A stretch of 64,000 nt of DNA from Marivirga harenae (GCF_030534335.1 NZ_CP130565.1:1633501-1697500), one strand, 5' to 3'. Positions 45,801 through 54,841 are shown, counted from the stretch's first letter. Notes: generated by a model from the letters alone, not told the origin. Numbers and translations: made by a program.

Positions 45801-46038
45801 GAGTAAAAATTATGTGTCAAAAATTTACCCAAACCCCAATAACGGTACATTTACAATTTTGCTAAACCAAGGAATTGATTTTATTACAATTTTAGATGCG
45901 CAAGGACGAGTCTTTAAAAAGCTTCATGTCAGTAACAAAAAAGTTGTCGAAGTGGGCAATTTACCATTGGGATTATACTTTATAGCATTCATTTCTGATA
46001 ACCAATTTATAGGCAATCAAAAAATTCTTGTTAGATAG
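42832..46038 (+). CDS. Large secreted T9SS cargo: beta-propeller plus FN3-like domains
   Basis: A 1068-residue protein with a signal peptide (cut near L-S-Q, residue 20). Residues about 25-710 carry beta-propeller repeats of the delta-60 type (I-V-R-L-N-A-D-G-S-L-D-E-S-F; R-L-L-S-N-G-L-R-D-D-S-F; R-L-M-P-N-G-N-K-D-T-S-F). Two or three fibronectin-III-like modules follow (about 720-990, L-T-W-N-D-N-S-D-H-E-T-G-F). The C-terminus is a type A T9SS sorting domain (K-I-Y-P-N-P-N-N-G-T-F-T ... L-P-L-G-L-Y-F-I). It is probably displayed on the cell surface. It lies between the two purM repeat copies. Confidence 0.85.
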   Translation: MKFSFAFSILFFFSLSVLSQELIDLGENQPGLKGQARVRHALLDNDKLYVGGNINFVNDKITPPIVRLNADGSLDESFHFEGNYSRNFGNAIAFSPSTILNGSLYIVAENGIIKIKDNGTIDQSFAVGSPYIKSMITYRDSLLVLESGGNFRLYAEDGNYRAIDVSKEGYLLQSVEKLSDNALLMEYVSEDYSTRKYYQFTDSIVENSSFSPITSTRGEIHNIEMLSSGQLFIAGNNNLNVNNISGNGLFIINELGAIDEASIHNADLSFADAYGNGIAYAIPLSSGKFFIIGQNDSSNPSNRSLFRLLSNGLRDDSFVTKHFTVEYYGNYHMVRNADDEIYLLADQRTYDGKESRSINKINTNGENIDAFNSNLYGNARVDQMINYNSEKFLITGSFIESSMSKSALITGFSLKSEAKFPQLDSINLSADDYLGSAKILSNGDLFLGVYDRDQNGIFKVYDPNGNSVSLGSSQGSPVYVEEPVYNIHESELYIYATGIFSYNGAGQQMHNVIKMNKDYSIVSGYTPSPDILPTDIVKFSYLGKDDKLTVQYFRNSANPSGKVIRLMPNGNKDTSFNDIIFDKLSYGNAQVFAVSDSLLMIYEPDANNTQTLKKYDVNGNLLDSDFISFNSDTDIADINSLSDTTILVSGSFSSLNGISKDAIAAVNLNGALYDDLALDVEGEIDEIEIHNDTLFILGPGAINGFNGGGFYALSLSTNALNIENISNTETGGINITWQQDYSIRSIEVYRKGPDGNEELLSTLEKGSISFTDDNPDLNVLYTYSLVSKNIFGENSTETTFTLIKPRKAENFTAQYVDGSNELTWNDNSDHETGFRILRGIDDEEYDVIGDVGSDTESFTDVDVEIDHKYSYFVLAVNDNMVSDTSNIVSLDIFRPKPPQNLTYDYNEELAEITLEWTNSDDLTDSFIIYESLDLAEFVPIDTVTSEVSYFQVIINDIEISHQYYLIAKNEIGHSDPSDTLMLRKGILGLESKNYVSKIYPNPNNGTFTILLNQGIDFITILDAQGRVFKKLHVSNKKVVEVGNLPLGLYFIAFISDNQFIGNQKILVR

Positions 46039-46053
46039 AGCAGGCTAAAAATA

Positions 46054-46132
46054 ATGAACATCTTCTTTGGAGGCCGAAACCCCGCGTTGATTATATCTAT
46101 CGGACATGATTCTAAATTTTGTTCAAAATTAA
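46054..46132. repeat. 79-bp direct repeat, copy 2 (truncated purM start)
   Basis: A perfect copy of 42329-42407. On the minus strand it carries a -7 element, the purM ATG and 18 purM codons. It then reads two more codons into unrelated sequence and stops, giving a 20-residue product at most. Confidence 0.95.
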
Positions 46133-46206
46133 AGTTAATGCTTAAAGGAAACCCATGCTTGGCAACTTTTTTATACTAAAAAGCGATCATAAATGTAATC
46201 TATAGA

Positions 46207-46230
46207 TTGTCTAGACAAAATAATGTCTAG
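46207..46230. promoter_or_regulatory. Palindrome TTGTCTAGACAA with extra half-site
   Basis: A perfect 12-bp palindrome at 46207-46218 followed by TGTCTAG at 46224-46230. It is about 55-75 bp before the ATG of the propeller pseudogene. An operator role is only a guess. Confidence 0.3.
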
Positions 46231-46283
46231 GTCATCTAAAAAATATTTATGTTGAGGAGTGTTTTAGAATAAAATCTACTACT

Positions 46284-46976
46284 ATGAAAAAGAGTTTAAT
46301 ACGATTAATTCTATGTTGAATTATAGGCGTAATAGGCCAGTCCAATCCAAAATGGATGCGATATGCTAAAATATGCCCTGATGGAGAAAAGATTGCCTTT
46401 GGCTACAAAGGAAATTTTTATTACGTTGAGAAAGAACAAAGTCTTGCAATACCGGTAACTATTGGAGACCGTTACGAATACGAAATTGTTTGATTGCAGG
46501 ATGGTAAACACATTGCCTTTGCTTTAGATCGGCATGGAAACTATGGTGTATTTTTATACAATATAGAAGATGGACCCACTTCCCAACTAAGTTTTCACTC
46601 AGCCCATGATATTCCATAAAGATTTACTGTGGACGGGAAATCGATATTATTTACATCTGGTCGCAAGATGAATGCTGAAAATTCACAATTCGCTTATAGT
46701 AGGTTTTCATAACTTTACAGCGCTTCAATTGAAGGGAATATGCCTCAAGTGGAAACTCCATTACCATTAGATGATGTAAATGTCAATAAAGACGGTAGCC
46801 ATTGGTTATACATGGATTTAAAAGGCTATGAAGAATATTGGAGAAAACACCATACTTCCGCTATTACACGTGATGTATGGGTTTATTATATTTCATATGA
46901 AAGTCATAAACAGCTAACTGATTTCGAAGGTGAAGATAGATATCCGATCTGGTCACATGATCAAGAGAGTCTCTAA
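46284..46976 (+). pseudogene. N-terminal fragment of a PD40 propeller protease with four in-frame stops
   Basis: A single frame from ATG to the final TAA reads a signal-like start, then P-K-W-M-R-Y-A-K-I-C-P-D-G-E-K-I-A-F-G-Y-K-G-N-F-Y, H-I-A-F-A-L-D-R-H-G-N-Y-G-V-F and E-Y-W-R-K-H-H-T-S-A-I-T-R-D-V-W-V. This matches the tricorn-like beta-propeller front of S41-type proteases. In-frame stops occur as TGA (signal region), TGA (expected Trp), TAA (expected Tyr) and TAA (expected Gln). No frameshift is needed over 231 codons. It ends after D-Q-E-S-L, so the protease part is lost. Confidence 0.85.
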
Positions 46977-47015
46977 TTTTTCATTAAATTGATATATAAA
47001 TTAATTTGAAAAGCC

Positions 47016-47381
47016 ATGAAAGCCACACCCGAACACAATGAAAGAATAGCAAAAATGACCTTTGCCTCAGTGTATCCGCATTATGTTACTAAGGTGGAAA
47101 AGAAAGGAAGAGCAAAATCGGAATTGCATCAGGTTATTGAATGGTTGACTGGTTTTGATGACAAAAAGCAACAGGAGTTGATCTCAGCTAAAGTCACTTT
47201 CTCAGAGTTCTTCCAGCAGGCTAATTTAAATCCCAATGCTGAGTTAATCAAAGGAGTAATCTGTGGCTACAGAGTGGAGGAAATTGAAAATGAATTAACT
47301 CGAAAAGTTCGATATTTGGATAAGGTGGTAGATGAATTAGCGAAGGGCAAAAAGATGGAAAAGATTCTAAGAAGAGCTTAG
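47016..47381 (+). CDS. DUF2200 domain-containing protein
   Basis: A 121-residue protein with the DUF2200 opening [22 protein letters not shown] and the central V-I-E-W-L-T-G-F-D. It is a small soluble family without a known function. It is alone between the propeller pseudogene and the YfcC-type transporter. Confidence 0.88.
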   Translation: MKATPEHNERIAKMTFASVYPHYVTKVEKKGRAKSELHQVIEWLTGFDDKKQQELISAKVTFSEFFQQANLNPNAELIKGVICGYRVEEIENELTRKVRYLDKVVDELAKGKKMEKILRRA

Positions 47382-47433
47382 CTGGTGAAAATCGAATACT
47401 AGATACAAAGGTTTAGTTTATTCGGAATCCTCT

Positions 47434-47441
47434 TATCTTTG
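47434..47441 (+). promoter_or_regulatory. Sigma-A -7 element (TATCTTTG) of the YfcC-type gene
   Basis: An exact TAnnTTTG match 25 bp before the ATG at 47467. Confidence 0.55.
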
Positions 47442-47466
47442 TTTCTACACTAACAGAATTGACTAA

Positions 47467-48951
47467 ATGAAATTTCCAGCAGCACAAAGTATTCTTTTGA
47501 TCATTGCAGCTTTAGTGACTTTTTTAACTTGGTTGATTCCGGCCGGGAGTTACCACTCATTGAGTTATCAATCCACTTCTGACCAATTTCAAATTGAAAG
47601 TCAAGATTCTACTTATTATTTAAAAGCCTCTCAAGAGAATTTGGAAGATTTAAATGTTAAGATTCCCTTAGATAAATTTACAAGTGGTGCTATCTATAAG
47701 CCGATTAGCATTCCAGATACTTATCAGCAATTACCATCACAGCCACAAGGATTTGTAGCCTTTTTGTCTGCACCTATAAAAGGGATAATTGAAGCGGCTG
47801 ATATTATCTTCCTTGTATTGATTATTGGCGGTATGATTGGTATCATGAACGTAACCGGAGCTTTCAATGCGGGTATGGGTTGGCTTTCCAAAGCTTTAAA
47901 AGGCAAAGAGTTTTTGCTGATTATTTTCACTACTTTACTGATTTCTTTAGGAGGTACTACATTCGGTTTAGCCGAAGAAACCTTGGCTTTCTATCCTATC
48001 TTAATTCCTATTTTCATTGCTGCAGGTTATGATTCCATGGTCGGATTGGCCAGTATTTTTTTAGGTTCTGCAATTGGGGTAATGTGCAGCACTGTAAATC
48101 CCTTTGCTACTATTATTGCTTCTGATGCTGCCGGGATAAGCTGGACAAGTGGATTAGATGGAAGAATGTTGATTTATGTTGTGTGCATGACCGTCACTAT
48201 TCTTTATATATTAATTTATGCCAAAAAAGTGAAAAGAAATCCTGAAAAATCTTTAGTGGATGCCAGTGCGATAAAATCATTATCTTATATAAAAGAAGCA
48301 AGTGAAGGTAATATTGTAGCGCTTACCATAAGATTAAGACTTATCCTGCTCATTTTCACTGCTTGTTTTGTTGTCATGATTATGGGAGTTTCACAATGGG
48401 ATTGGTGGTTTGTGGAAATGACCACAGTCTTTTTTGCTGGCGCTATAGTAATTGGGTTTATAGCAAAGATGAAGGAAAATGAATTTATTAATTCCTTTCT
48501 ACAAGGAGCAGGAGATTTGCTTGGAGTAGCTTTCATCATAGGCCTGGCAAGAGGGATTACCATTTTAATGAATGATGGTTTGATTAGTGACAGCATACTT
48601 TTTTATGCCAGTGAATTAACCACAGGAATGAATAAAGGCCTATTCGTGAATGTACTTTTCTTTATTTATCAAGGATTAACTTTTTTTATTCCTTCCAGTT
48701 CGGGTATGGCGGTTTTGACCATGCCAATATTATCACCCTTGGCCGATAATGTCAATATTGGCAGGGAAGTAATAGTAAATGCATACCAATTAGGAAATGG
48801 TTTGTTTAATAGCATAAACCCAACTGGTTTGGTATTAGCATCGTTAGGCTTAGTAAAAATTGGTTACGAGAAATTTTTAAAGTTTATGTTACCTCTTTAT
48901 GCAATTTTAGCATTGATTGGAGTGATATTTTTGACGTTGCTGAGTTATTGA
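47467..48951 (+). CDS. YfcC family (DcuC-like) integral membrane transporter
   Basis: A 494-residue protein with about twelve helices. The YfcC family appears in the N-terminal helix ending W-L-I-P-A-G-S-Y, the long periplasmic loop, G-G-M-I-G-I-M-N-V-T-G-A-F, F-G-L-A-E-E-T-L-A-F-Y and the C-terminal F-I-P-S-S-S-G-M-A-V-L-T-M-P. Relatives move C4-dicarboxylates or exchange basic amino acids. The substrate is not clear. It is followed by a terminator. Confidence 0.85.
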   Translation: MKFPAAQSILLIIAALVTFLTWLIPAGSYHSLSYQSTSDQFQIESQDSTYYLKASQENLEDLNVKIPLDKFTSGAIYKPISIPDTYQQLPSQPQGFVAFLSAPIKGIIEAADIIFLVLIIGGMIGIMNVTGAFNAGMGWLSKALKGKEFLLIIFTTLLISLGGTTFGLAEETLAFYPILIPIFIAAGYDSMVGLASIFLGSAIGVMCSTVNPFATIIASDAAGISWTSGLDGRMLIYVVCMTVTILYILIYAKKVKRNPEKSLVDASAIKSLSYIKEASEGNIVALTIRLRLILLIFTACFVVMIMGVSQWDWWFVEMTTVFFAGAIVIGFIAKMKENEFINSFLQGAGDLLGVAFIIGLARGITILMNDGLISDSILFYASELTTGMNKGLFVNVLFFIYQGLTFFIPSSSGMAVLTMPILSPLADNVNIGREVIVNAYQLGNGLFNSINPTGLVLASLGLVKIGYEKFLKFMLPLYAILALIGVIFLTLLSY

Positions 48952-48988
48952 ATGGTAAGAAAAATGTGATGCAAATATATAATTCAAT

Positions 48989-49026
48989 AAAAAAAGCCGA
49001 ATCAGATTACTCCAATTCGGCTTTTC
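48989..49026. terminator. Terminator between the YfcC-type gene and secDF
   Basis: The stem AAAAAGCCGAAT / ATTCGGCTTTT with a roughly 12-base loop, lying between convergent genes. Confidence 0.8.
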
Positions 49027-49045
49027 AATTTTAACTTATTTCTGA

Positions 49046-52033
49046 TTATGCTTCTACAGCTTTTTTCTTTCTCTTCGCTAAATCCAACACAACTGGAGTT
49101 GCAATGAAGATAGATGAGTAAGTACCTACTAAAATACCTATTAATAATGCAAAAGAGAACCCTCTCAATACTTCACCACCGAAAATAAACAAGATTAAGA
49201 TTACCACTAAAGTAGTAATGGAAGTCATTAATGTTCTACTGATGGTATTATTGATTGCAGTATTAAAAGTCTCCACATTGGATGCTTTTGATTTTATGCC
49301 CAAGGTTTCTCTGATTCTATCAAATACAACCACCGTATCGTTAATGGAATAACCAATTACGGTTAGAATTGCCGCAATAAATACTTGGTCAATTTCAAAA
49401 GAGAATCCAAGTAATTTTGCAATGGCAAATGCTGATAGTACAAACAATGTATCATGGAACAAGGCCACAACAGCTCCCAGACCAAATTGCCATCTTCTAA
49501 ATCTGATTAAGATATAGATAAAGATTGCAATCAAGGCAAAGATCACTGATTCCTGTGATGAATTTCGGATGTCATCCGCAATAGTGGCACCTACTTTGGA
49601 TGATCCGCTAATCGTGAAATTTGATTCATCAACTGCGGTTTCATCCTCTACATATTGCATACCGGTTGCTTCTGCAATACCGCTAATAATTTTAGTTTTT
49701 ACTTCATTATCAGCTTCTGTTGATTCTTCATTGACTAAGTATGAAGTCGTTACTTTCAATATGTTATTTGCACCATAAGTCTTTACCTCGGTGCCGGCAT
49801 CCTCTAATTTACCATCTAGCGCTACTTTCAAACTTGTAGTTTCTACTTGCTCAGCAAATCTTACAACATAAGAACGACCACCTGTGAAATCAACGCCTAA
49901 GGTTAAACCTTTAGTGACCATTAAAACAACACCAATTACAATCACAATTCCGGATCCGATATAAGCCATTTTTCTTTTGCTCATAAAGTTGAAATTGATG
50001 TTGCTAAATAGGTTTTTAGAGAATGGCGTAGCAAATGAGATTTTGCTTTGATCACCTTTCTTGCTCATCCAGCTCACAATTACTCTTGTGATGAAAACCG
50101 CTGAGAAGAATGAACAAGCAATACCAATCATTAAGGTAATGGCAAAGCCTTTCACAGGGCCTTGACCTAACCAATACAAAATGGCTCCCGTTAAGAATGT
50201 AGTTACATTGGCATCCACAATAGAGCTGTATGCTTTTTCATATCCTGATGTTATAGCTTTCAATAATGGAGAGCCCGCTCGCATTTCTTCTCTAATACGC
50301 TCAAAGATTAGTACGTTGGCATCAATGGACATACCGATAGTTAACACAATACCTGCTATACCTGGTAAGGTAAGTGCTGCGTTCAATTGCGCTAAAATCC
50401 CTAAAATAAAGAAGATGTTGAATACCAATGCAATATTAGCTACTAAACCACCTTTTGAATAGTAGGCCACCATAAATACCAATACCATCGCCAAACCAGC
50501 CACAATGGAAATGATACCTTGAGCTCTAGCTTCTTTACCCAAAGTTGGACCAATAATGGCCTCTTCTACGATTCTTGTAGGTGCCGGTAATGAACCTGCT
50601 TTCAAGATATTGGCTAAATCTTTAGCCTCTTCCATAGTGAAATTACCTTCTATGATAGAATTACCATTAGGTATTTCTTGGTTCACCCTTGGAGCTGAAT
50701 AAACGTAGTTATCTAAAACAATTGCTATTCTGTTATTGATATTTTCACGAGTAATTTTCGCCCATTTTCTAGCTCCTGTTGGATCCATACTCATATCAAC
50801 AGCCGGTTGCCCTACTTGATCAAATGTTTGTCTGGCATCATTTACTACTTCACCAGTTAAAAGCGCTTCATTACCTCTTTGTGTTCTTACCACATAAAGC
50901 TCCAGTAAATCAGTACCATTATCCAATTTTCTTGGCTTAACATCCCACAATAGTCTTGTGTTTCTTGGGAATAGAGTTTGAATGTCTTCTCTTTGAATTA
51001 TATCATTGATCTTTGCTGTATCTGTAACATCGTACACTAAACCTTGACCCTTGATTAAACTAAATAGTGGCGATACGTTTTGAGCATTTTCCAATGAATC
51101 AAGAGTTGTATCTGCTGAATCTGTTTCTTGTCCTTCTGTAGAAGTAGAGTCATCATCTTGTAATAAATCTGCTAAGTTACCACTCTCTTCTTCTGAAACT
51201 TCAGATGAATCTTCTGAACCCAATTCATTTTTCTGATTAGCTTTTTGCTCTGCTACTAAGATTTCATTTGCTGCTGTAAGGGCATCTGAAACCTCATTGA
51301 TTTCTACTACTTGCAAAAACTCTAATTTAGCAACGCCTTGTAATAATTTTTTTACTCTCTCAGGATTATCAACTCCAGGTAACTCAATTTGGATCCGGCC
51401 AGTATTTTCTAATTTTTGAATATTAGGCTGAGAAGTACCAAATCTATCTATCCTGGTTCTTAGGATATTAAAAGATCGGTCAATTGCATCATCAACTTCT
51501 GAACGAATAATCCTTAAGACCTCAGAGTCTTCAGTTTGAAAGCTGATTCTATCTCTATTGGCCGAAGTAGCGAAGAATTCACTTAATTTTTTATCGGGAT
51601 ATTCTTCTTGGTAAGCTTGGTAAAAAAGATTGACAAAAGTCTCTTGACTCGTTTTTTGTCTTGTCCTAGCAGTTTCTAGAGCATTGGTTAAGCCTTCATC
51701 TTCATTATTACCACTTAAACCTTTGATTATATCAACTGGAGATACCTCTAGAGTCACGTGCATACCGCCCTGTAAATCTAGGCCTAAGTTTAACTCCATA
51801 TCCTGAACTTCCTTATAGGTAAATTCTACACCTAAAAGGTTATAAACAGGAACATTGTAAACAGAATCTAAATAATTCTGTCTCTTTCCATAGTCAATAT
51901 TTCCAGCCTCATCTGTGGCTTGTTCAGTGGCATCTTCTTTTATGCCGTTTGACACGAACGTGAATGACAAGTAATAGACACATAATAATGTGACTATAGT
52001 AGTCATAAACACGATAAATCCTCTGTTTTTCAT
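49046..52033 (-). CDS. secDF: Fused protein translocase subunit SecDF
   Basis: A 995-residue natural fusion. The SecD part begins with a single helix, then L-G-L-D-L-Q-G-G-M-H-V-T-L-E-V and the long periplasmic P1 region (with an acidic, low-complexity insert near 265-310). Its C-terminal membrane block contains G-M-S-I-D-A-N-V-L-I-F-E-R-I-R-E-E. The SecF part has L-G-V-D-F-T-G-G-R-S-Y and Y-S-I-N-D-T-V-V-V-F-D-R-I-R-E. It uses the proton gradient to pull proteins through SecYEG. The fusion is usual in Bacteroidota. Confidence 0.96.
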   Translation of the reverse strand: MKNRGFIVFMTTIVTLLCVYYLSFTFVSNGIKEDATEQATDEAGNIDYGKRQNYLDSVYNVPVYNLLGVEFTYKEVQDMELNLGLDLQGGMHVTLEVSPVDIIKGLSGNNEDEGLTNALETARTRQKTSQETFVNLFYQAYQEEYPDKKLSEFFATSANRDRISFQTEDSEVLRIIRSEVDDAIDRSFNILRTRIDRFGTSQPNIQKLENTGRIQIELPGVDNPERVKKLLQGVAKLEFLQVVEINEVSDALTAANEILVAEQKANQKNELGSEDSSEVSEEESGNLADLLQDDDSTSTEGQETDSADTTLDSLENAQNVSPLFSLIKGQGLVYDVTDTAKINDIIQREDIQTLFPRNTRLLWDVKPRKLDNGTDLLELYVVRTQRGNEALLTGEVVNDARQTFDQVGQPAVDMSMDPTGARKWAKITRENINNRIAIVLDNYVYSAPRVNQEIPNGNSIIEGNFTMEEAKDLANILKAGSLPAPTRIVEEAIIGPTLGKEARAQGIISIVAGLAMVLVFMVAYYSKGGLVANIALVFNIFFILGILAQLNAALTLPGIAGIVLTIGMSIDANVLIFERIREEMRAGSPLLKAITSGYEKAYSSIVDANVTTFLTGAILYWLGQGPVKGFAITLMIGIACSFFSAVFITRVIVSWMSKKGDQSKISFATPFSKNLFSNINFNFMSKRKMAYIGSGIVIVIGVVLMVTKGLTLGVDFTGGRSYVVRFAEQVETTSLKVALDGKLEDAGTEVKTYGANNILKVTTSYLVNEESTEADNEVKTKIISGIAEATGMQYVEDETAVDESNFTISGSSKVGATIADDIRNSSQESVIFALIAIFIYILIRFRRWQFGLGAVVALFHDTLFVLSAFAIAKLLGFSFEIDQVFIAAILTVIGYSINDTVVVFDRIRETLGIKSKASNVETFNTAINNTISRTLMTSITTLVVILILFIFGGEVLRGFSFALLIGILVGTYSSIFIATPVVLDLAKRKKKAVEA

Positions 52034-52172
52034 CTGTATTTATTATTTAATTAAATTGATTTTATAAATCGCAATTGAAATAGATGCGACTTAAATTGTT
52101 ACTAGGTTTAAAAAATTTGGGTGGTTCTTGATATTATATATTCAAGAGTTTGATTTGAGAACTCAATAATTA

Positions 52173-52523
52173 TTAAGGTGCATTAGGGGAGATGATGAGC
52201 CTAAATAATGTATGAAAAAAATTATGGTAAGCTTTTTCTACATATTCCAATAAAGTAAAATCTTCTTTATCGGGGTTTGGGATTTCTAATATTAGATCAA
52301 ATGAGTGGAATAAATTGAATTGCATTACCGGCAAAAGCACATCATAGGACATTACCTGAAATTCTGCTGCAGGCTCTTTTTGCTCTTTTTGCTCGGTTTG
52401 ATTTAACTCGTCCTGATTTTCTATTGAATAAGGTTGTTGGAAAAACAATAAGATAGCCAAAGCCAGCCCAAATATTAGACTGCCTGTTTGTTTCATTGAC
52501 GATATGTTATTCCTTCTTTTCAT
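52173..52523 (-). CDS. Small protein with one membrane or signal helix
   Basis: About 107-116 residues depending on the start (ATG at 52523 or at 52496, the latter giving M-K-Q-T-G-S-L-I-F-G-L-A-L-A-I-L-L-F-F). One N-terminal hydrophobic helix is followed by a Glu/Gln-rich stretch and a weakly hydrophobic C-terminal part (F-N-L-F-H-S-F-D-L-I-L-E-I). No family recognised. It lies between secDF and the histidine kinase on the same strand. Confidence 0.5.
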   Translation of the reverse strand: MKRRNNISSMKQTGSLIFGLALAILLFFQQPYSIENQDELNQTEQKEQKEPAAEFQVMSYDVLLPVMQFNLFHSFDLILEIPNPDKEDFTLLEYVEKAYHNFFHTLFRLIISPNAP

Positions 52524-52652
52524 TCTTAGGGATGCAAATGTAATTAAAATTCAGGAAATTCAATATAATTATCTAAAATCAAGCCGATTAAAATAGGGCG
52601 ATGGCTTCATAATCCTAAGGGAAAAATCTGATTTGGATAGCCAATCTCTTGT

Positions 52653-53876
52653 TTACCTTTTCAAAATTATTCTAAAGGTGGTGCCTTTGTTGACTATTGA
52701 CTCTTTTACTGAGATTTTACCGTTGTGATAATTTTCAATGATTCGCTTGGCCAACGTAAGGCCCAGTCCCCAGCCTCTTTTCTTAGTTGAGAAGCCTGGT
52801 TGGAAAATCTCTTTTATTTTGCTGGAAGGTATTCCTTTTCCCGTATCGCTAATATCGATCAATGCATCCCCATATTTCCCCTCTTTTAAAGTGATAGTAA
52901 TTTCCCCCTCACCACTCATGGCGTCAATAGCATTCTTGCACAAATTTTCAATTACCCAGTCAAAAAGTGGCTTGTTGATATCTGCTGTTACTAAGTCATC
53001 TTTGGATACAAAATTGATGAATACTTTCTTGGAGGTTCTTTTTTGTAAATAACTAACAGTTGATTGGATCAATTTTGAAATGTTTTCGTCTTTCAAAACA
53101 GGAACAGAGCCAATGCTGGAAAATCTCGAAGTGATTAACTCCAATTTACTGATGTCCTTCTCTAGCTCCTTAGTAACCTCTTTATCTTTTAGGTCATCAT
53201 CGATTTTCATGATTTCAAGCCAAGCCATTAAAGAGGATAGTGGTGTACCCAGCTGATGGGCAGTTTCTTTTGCTAAGCCTACCCATACCTGGTTCTGCTC
53301 AGCTTTTCGAGAATAAGAAAATGAAACGTACCCAAAAAACACAAACGCGGCAATGACTGAAAGCTGGATATAAGGATAGTATTTCAATCGGTAGATTAAA
53401 TCAGAATTTCTATAGTAGATATATTGGTTATCGCTAGAGTCAGTTGATTCTGTTCCGCTAATTAATATAGGCTCATACTCTTGCTCCATAATTGCCAACT
53501 CATTTTTGAGTATCTCCTGCATTGCTGCTTCATCATTTTTACTACTATCTATTTTAATATTTCGAAAAATGCTTGGGTTACCATTTGCATCGGTTACAAT
53601 GACTGGGATAGAATTGTTTGGAGTAACGATCTCTTGAAAAATAAAGATTAGATTTTCACTGTTATCAGGGTCACTAGTATATTCTAAAGTTTTTGCCCAA
53701 AGTTCAATAGAGCGTTCTTCTCTTTCTTTCAATTCTTCCACTATGCTATTGGTATAAAGAACTGATGCAATACCAATGATTAATGAAAACGCTAAGGCTA
53801 TCCATTTTAAAGCAGCTTTGCTTTGATAAAAGGTTGAGGCATTGCCCATGAAAGGATTTTCCGACTGGTTTACCAT
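52653..53876 (-). CDS. Sensor histidine kinase (orphan)
   Basis: A 407-residue protein with two membrane helices (about 24-42 and 170-187) enclosing a periplasmic sensor of about 125 residues. The H-box is K-E-T-A-H-Q-L-G-T-P-L-S-S-L (H207). The ATPase domain has N-L-C-K-N-A-I-D-A-M, D-T-G-K-G-I-P and G-W-G-L-G-L-T-L-A-K-R-I-I-E. No response regulator is adjacent on either side. The A-H-Q-L-G-T-P-L type H-box is the one common in Bacteroidota kinases. Confidence 0.93.
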   Translation of the reverse strand: MVNQSENPFMGNASTFYQSKAALKWIALAFSLIIGIASVLYTNSIVEELKEREERSIELWAKTLEYTSDPDNSENLIFIFQEIVTPNNSIPVIVTDANGNPSIFRNIKIDSSKNDEAAMQEILKNELAIMEQEYEPILISGTESTDSSDNQYIYYRNSDLIYRLKYYPYIQLSVIAAFVFFGYVSFSYSRKAEQNQVWVGLAKETAHQLGTPLSSLMAWLEIMKIDDDLKDKEVTKELEKDISKLELITSRFSSIGSVPVLKDENISKLIQSTVSYLQKRTSKKVFINFVSKDDLVTADINKPLFDWVIENLCKNAIDAMSGEGEITITLKEGKYGDALIDISDTGKGIPSSKIKEIFQPGFSTKKRGWGLGLTLAKRIIENYHNGKISVKESIVNKGTTFRIILKR

Positions 53877-54022
53877 TGATATTGTAGGAGCAAATTATAA
53901 AGTTAAGCGAATAACGTAAAACTTTCACATTATTACTTCATGCTAAAACGGAATTTGTTCGTTAAAATATTGGGCTCTTCCACTGAAAGTAACCCTTAAG
54001 AATCTTTTTCGATAAATAATGT

Positions 54023-54709
54023 ATGGAAAATATAGTGCAAATTGAATTATTCGGGCTTCGAATTGACGAACCGATTGTAACTCTCACCGATCTTTTAGTA
54101 AGTGTTTTGTGTTTTTTGTATTTCTACAAAATGTCCAAATCAAATGATAATCGAAAAGTTTTTATGTATTTCAAGTACTATTTCCTAGTAATGGGTCTGG
54201 CCACTACTTTTGGCGGAATCATTGGACATGCTTTTTACTATGAATTCACTAAAGTTTGGAAATTAGTCGGTTGGATCATTAGTATGTTTGCGATCATGCT
54301 TATAGAAAGAGGAGCTATTGAGCATACTAGAATTGTTTTGAACAAGAAATACGTGAAGATTTTGGGGGTCGTCAACATTATTGAGTTTGTAGTCTTTTTA
54401 GGATTAGTCTTGTTTACATTGGATTTCTTTTACGTTCAACTTCATTCGGGCTACGGATTGATGTTTGTCGTATTTACTATTGAATTTCTTTTGTTTTTAA
54501 AAACCAAGAACAAAGCAACTCAATATGTAATGGCAGGAATTGGTTTTGCCGCGCTTTCGGCCTTGGTGTTTGCAGCTGAATTCAGTATTCATAGGTGGTT
54601 CAATTATTTATCATTGAGTCATGTCATGATGGCTTTTGCTACTGTATTTATTTATGGCGGAGTAAAAAGAATTAAATTAAAAGAAAATCAGCCAAAAGAA
54701 TACGTATAG
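54023..54709 (+). CDS. Seven-helix membrane protein (DUF6962-like)
   Basis: A 228-residue protein with about seven hydrophobic segments spread from residue 18 to 216. A conserved-looking H-A-F-Y-Y-E lies in helix 3 and an H-R-W-F-N-Y-L-S-L-S-H-V-M-M-A motif before the last helix. The arrangement resembles a DUF6962-type family of unknown function. It is not a rhodopsin, because no Schiff-base lysine sits in the last helix. Confidence 0.6.
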   Translation: MENIVQIELFGLRIDEPIVTLTDLLVSVLCFLYFYKMSKSNDNRKVFMYFKYYFLVMGLATTFGGIIGHAFYYEFTKVWKLVGWIISMFAIMLIERGAIEHTRIVLNKKYVKILGVVNIIEFVVFLGLVLFTLDFFYVQLHSGYGLMFVVFTIEFLLFLKTKNKATQYVMAGIGFAALSALVFAAEFSIHRWFNYLSLSHVMMAFATVFIYGGVKRIKLKENQPKEYV

Positions 54710-54777
54710 TATGTTTCAACTAAAATCATTTTAGCTTACTCTTTTTGACATGATTCGAGCGTTTGTTAAAATGAGAC

Positions 54778-54812
54778 ATAAAAAAAGCCCGCCATCCTCC
54801 GATGGCGAGCCC
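54778..54812 (-). terminator. Rho-independent terminator after the gene at 54842
   Basis: On the minus strand GCTCGCCATC pairs with GATGGCGGGC around GGAG, then a T-tract. Confidence 0.8.
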
Positions 54813-54841
54813 TACTATGGAAACGACTAATTGAATACTAT

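Noticed and set aside
42408-46053. Transposon with 79-bp target-site duplication
   Set aside because: Known transposons make much shorter duplications, and no transposase or terminal inverted repeats were seen. An att-like or recombination origin fits better.
46284-46976. Stop-codon recoding (selenocysteine or reassigned codons) in the propeller fragment
   Set aside because: Two different stop codons occur at positions expecting Trp, Tyr and Gln, and the gene is also truncated. This is a pseudogene.
54023-54709. Second rhodopsin (seven-helix protein)
   Set aside because: There is no retinal-binding lysine in the last helix and no D-x-x-x-T-x-x-x-x-x-x-E motif in helix 3.
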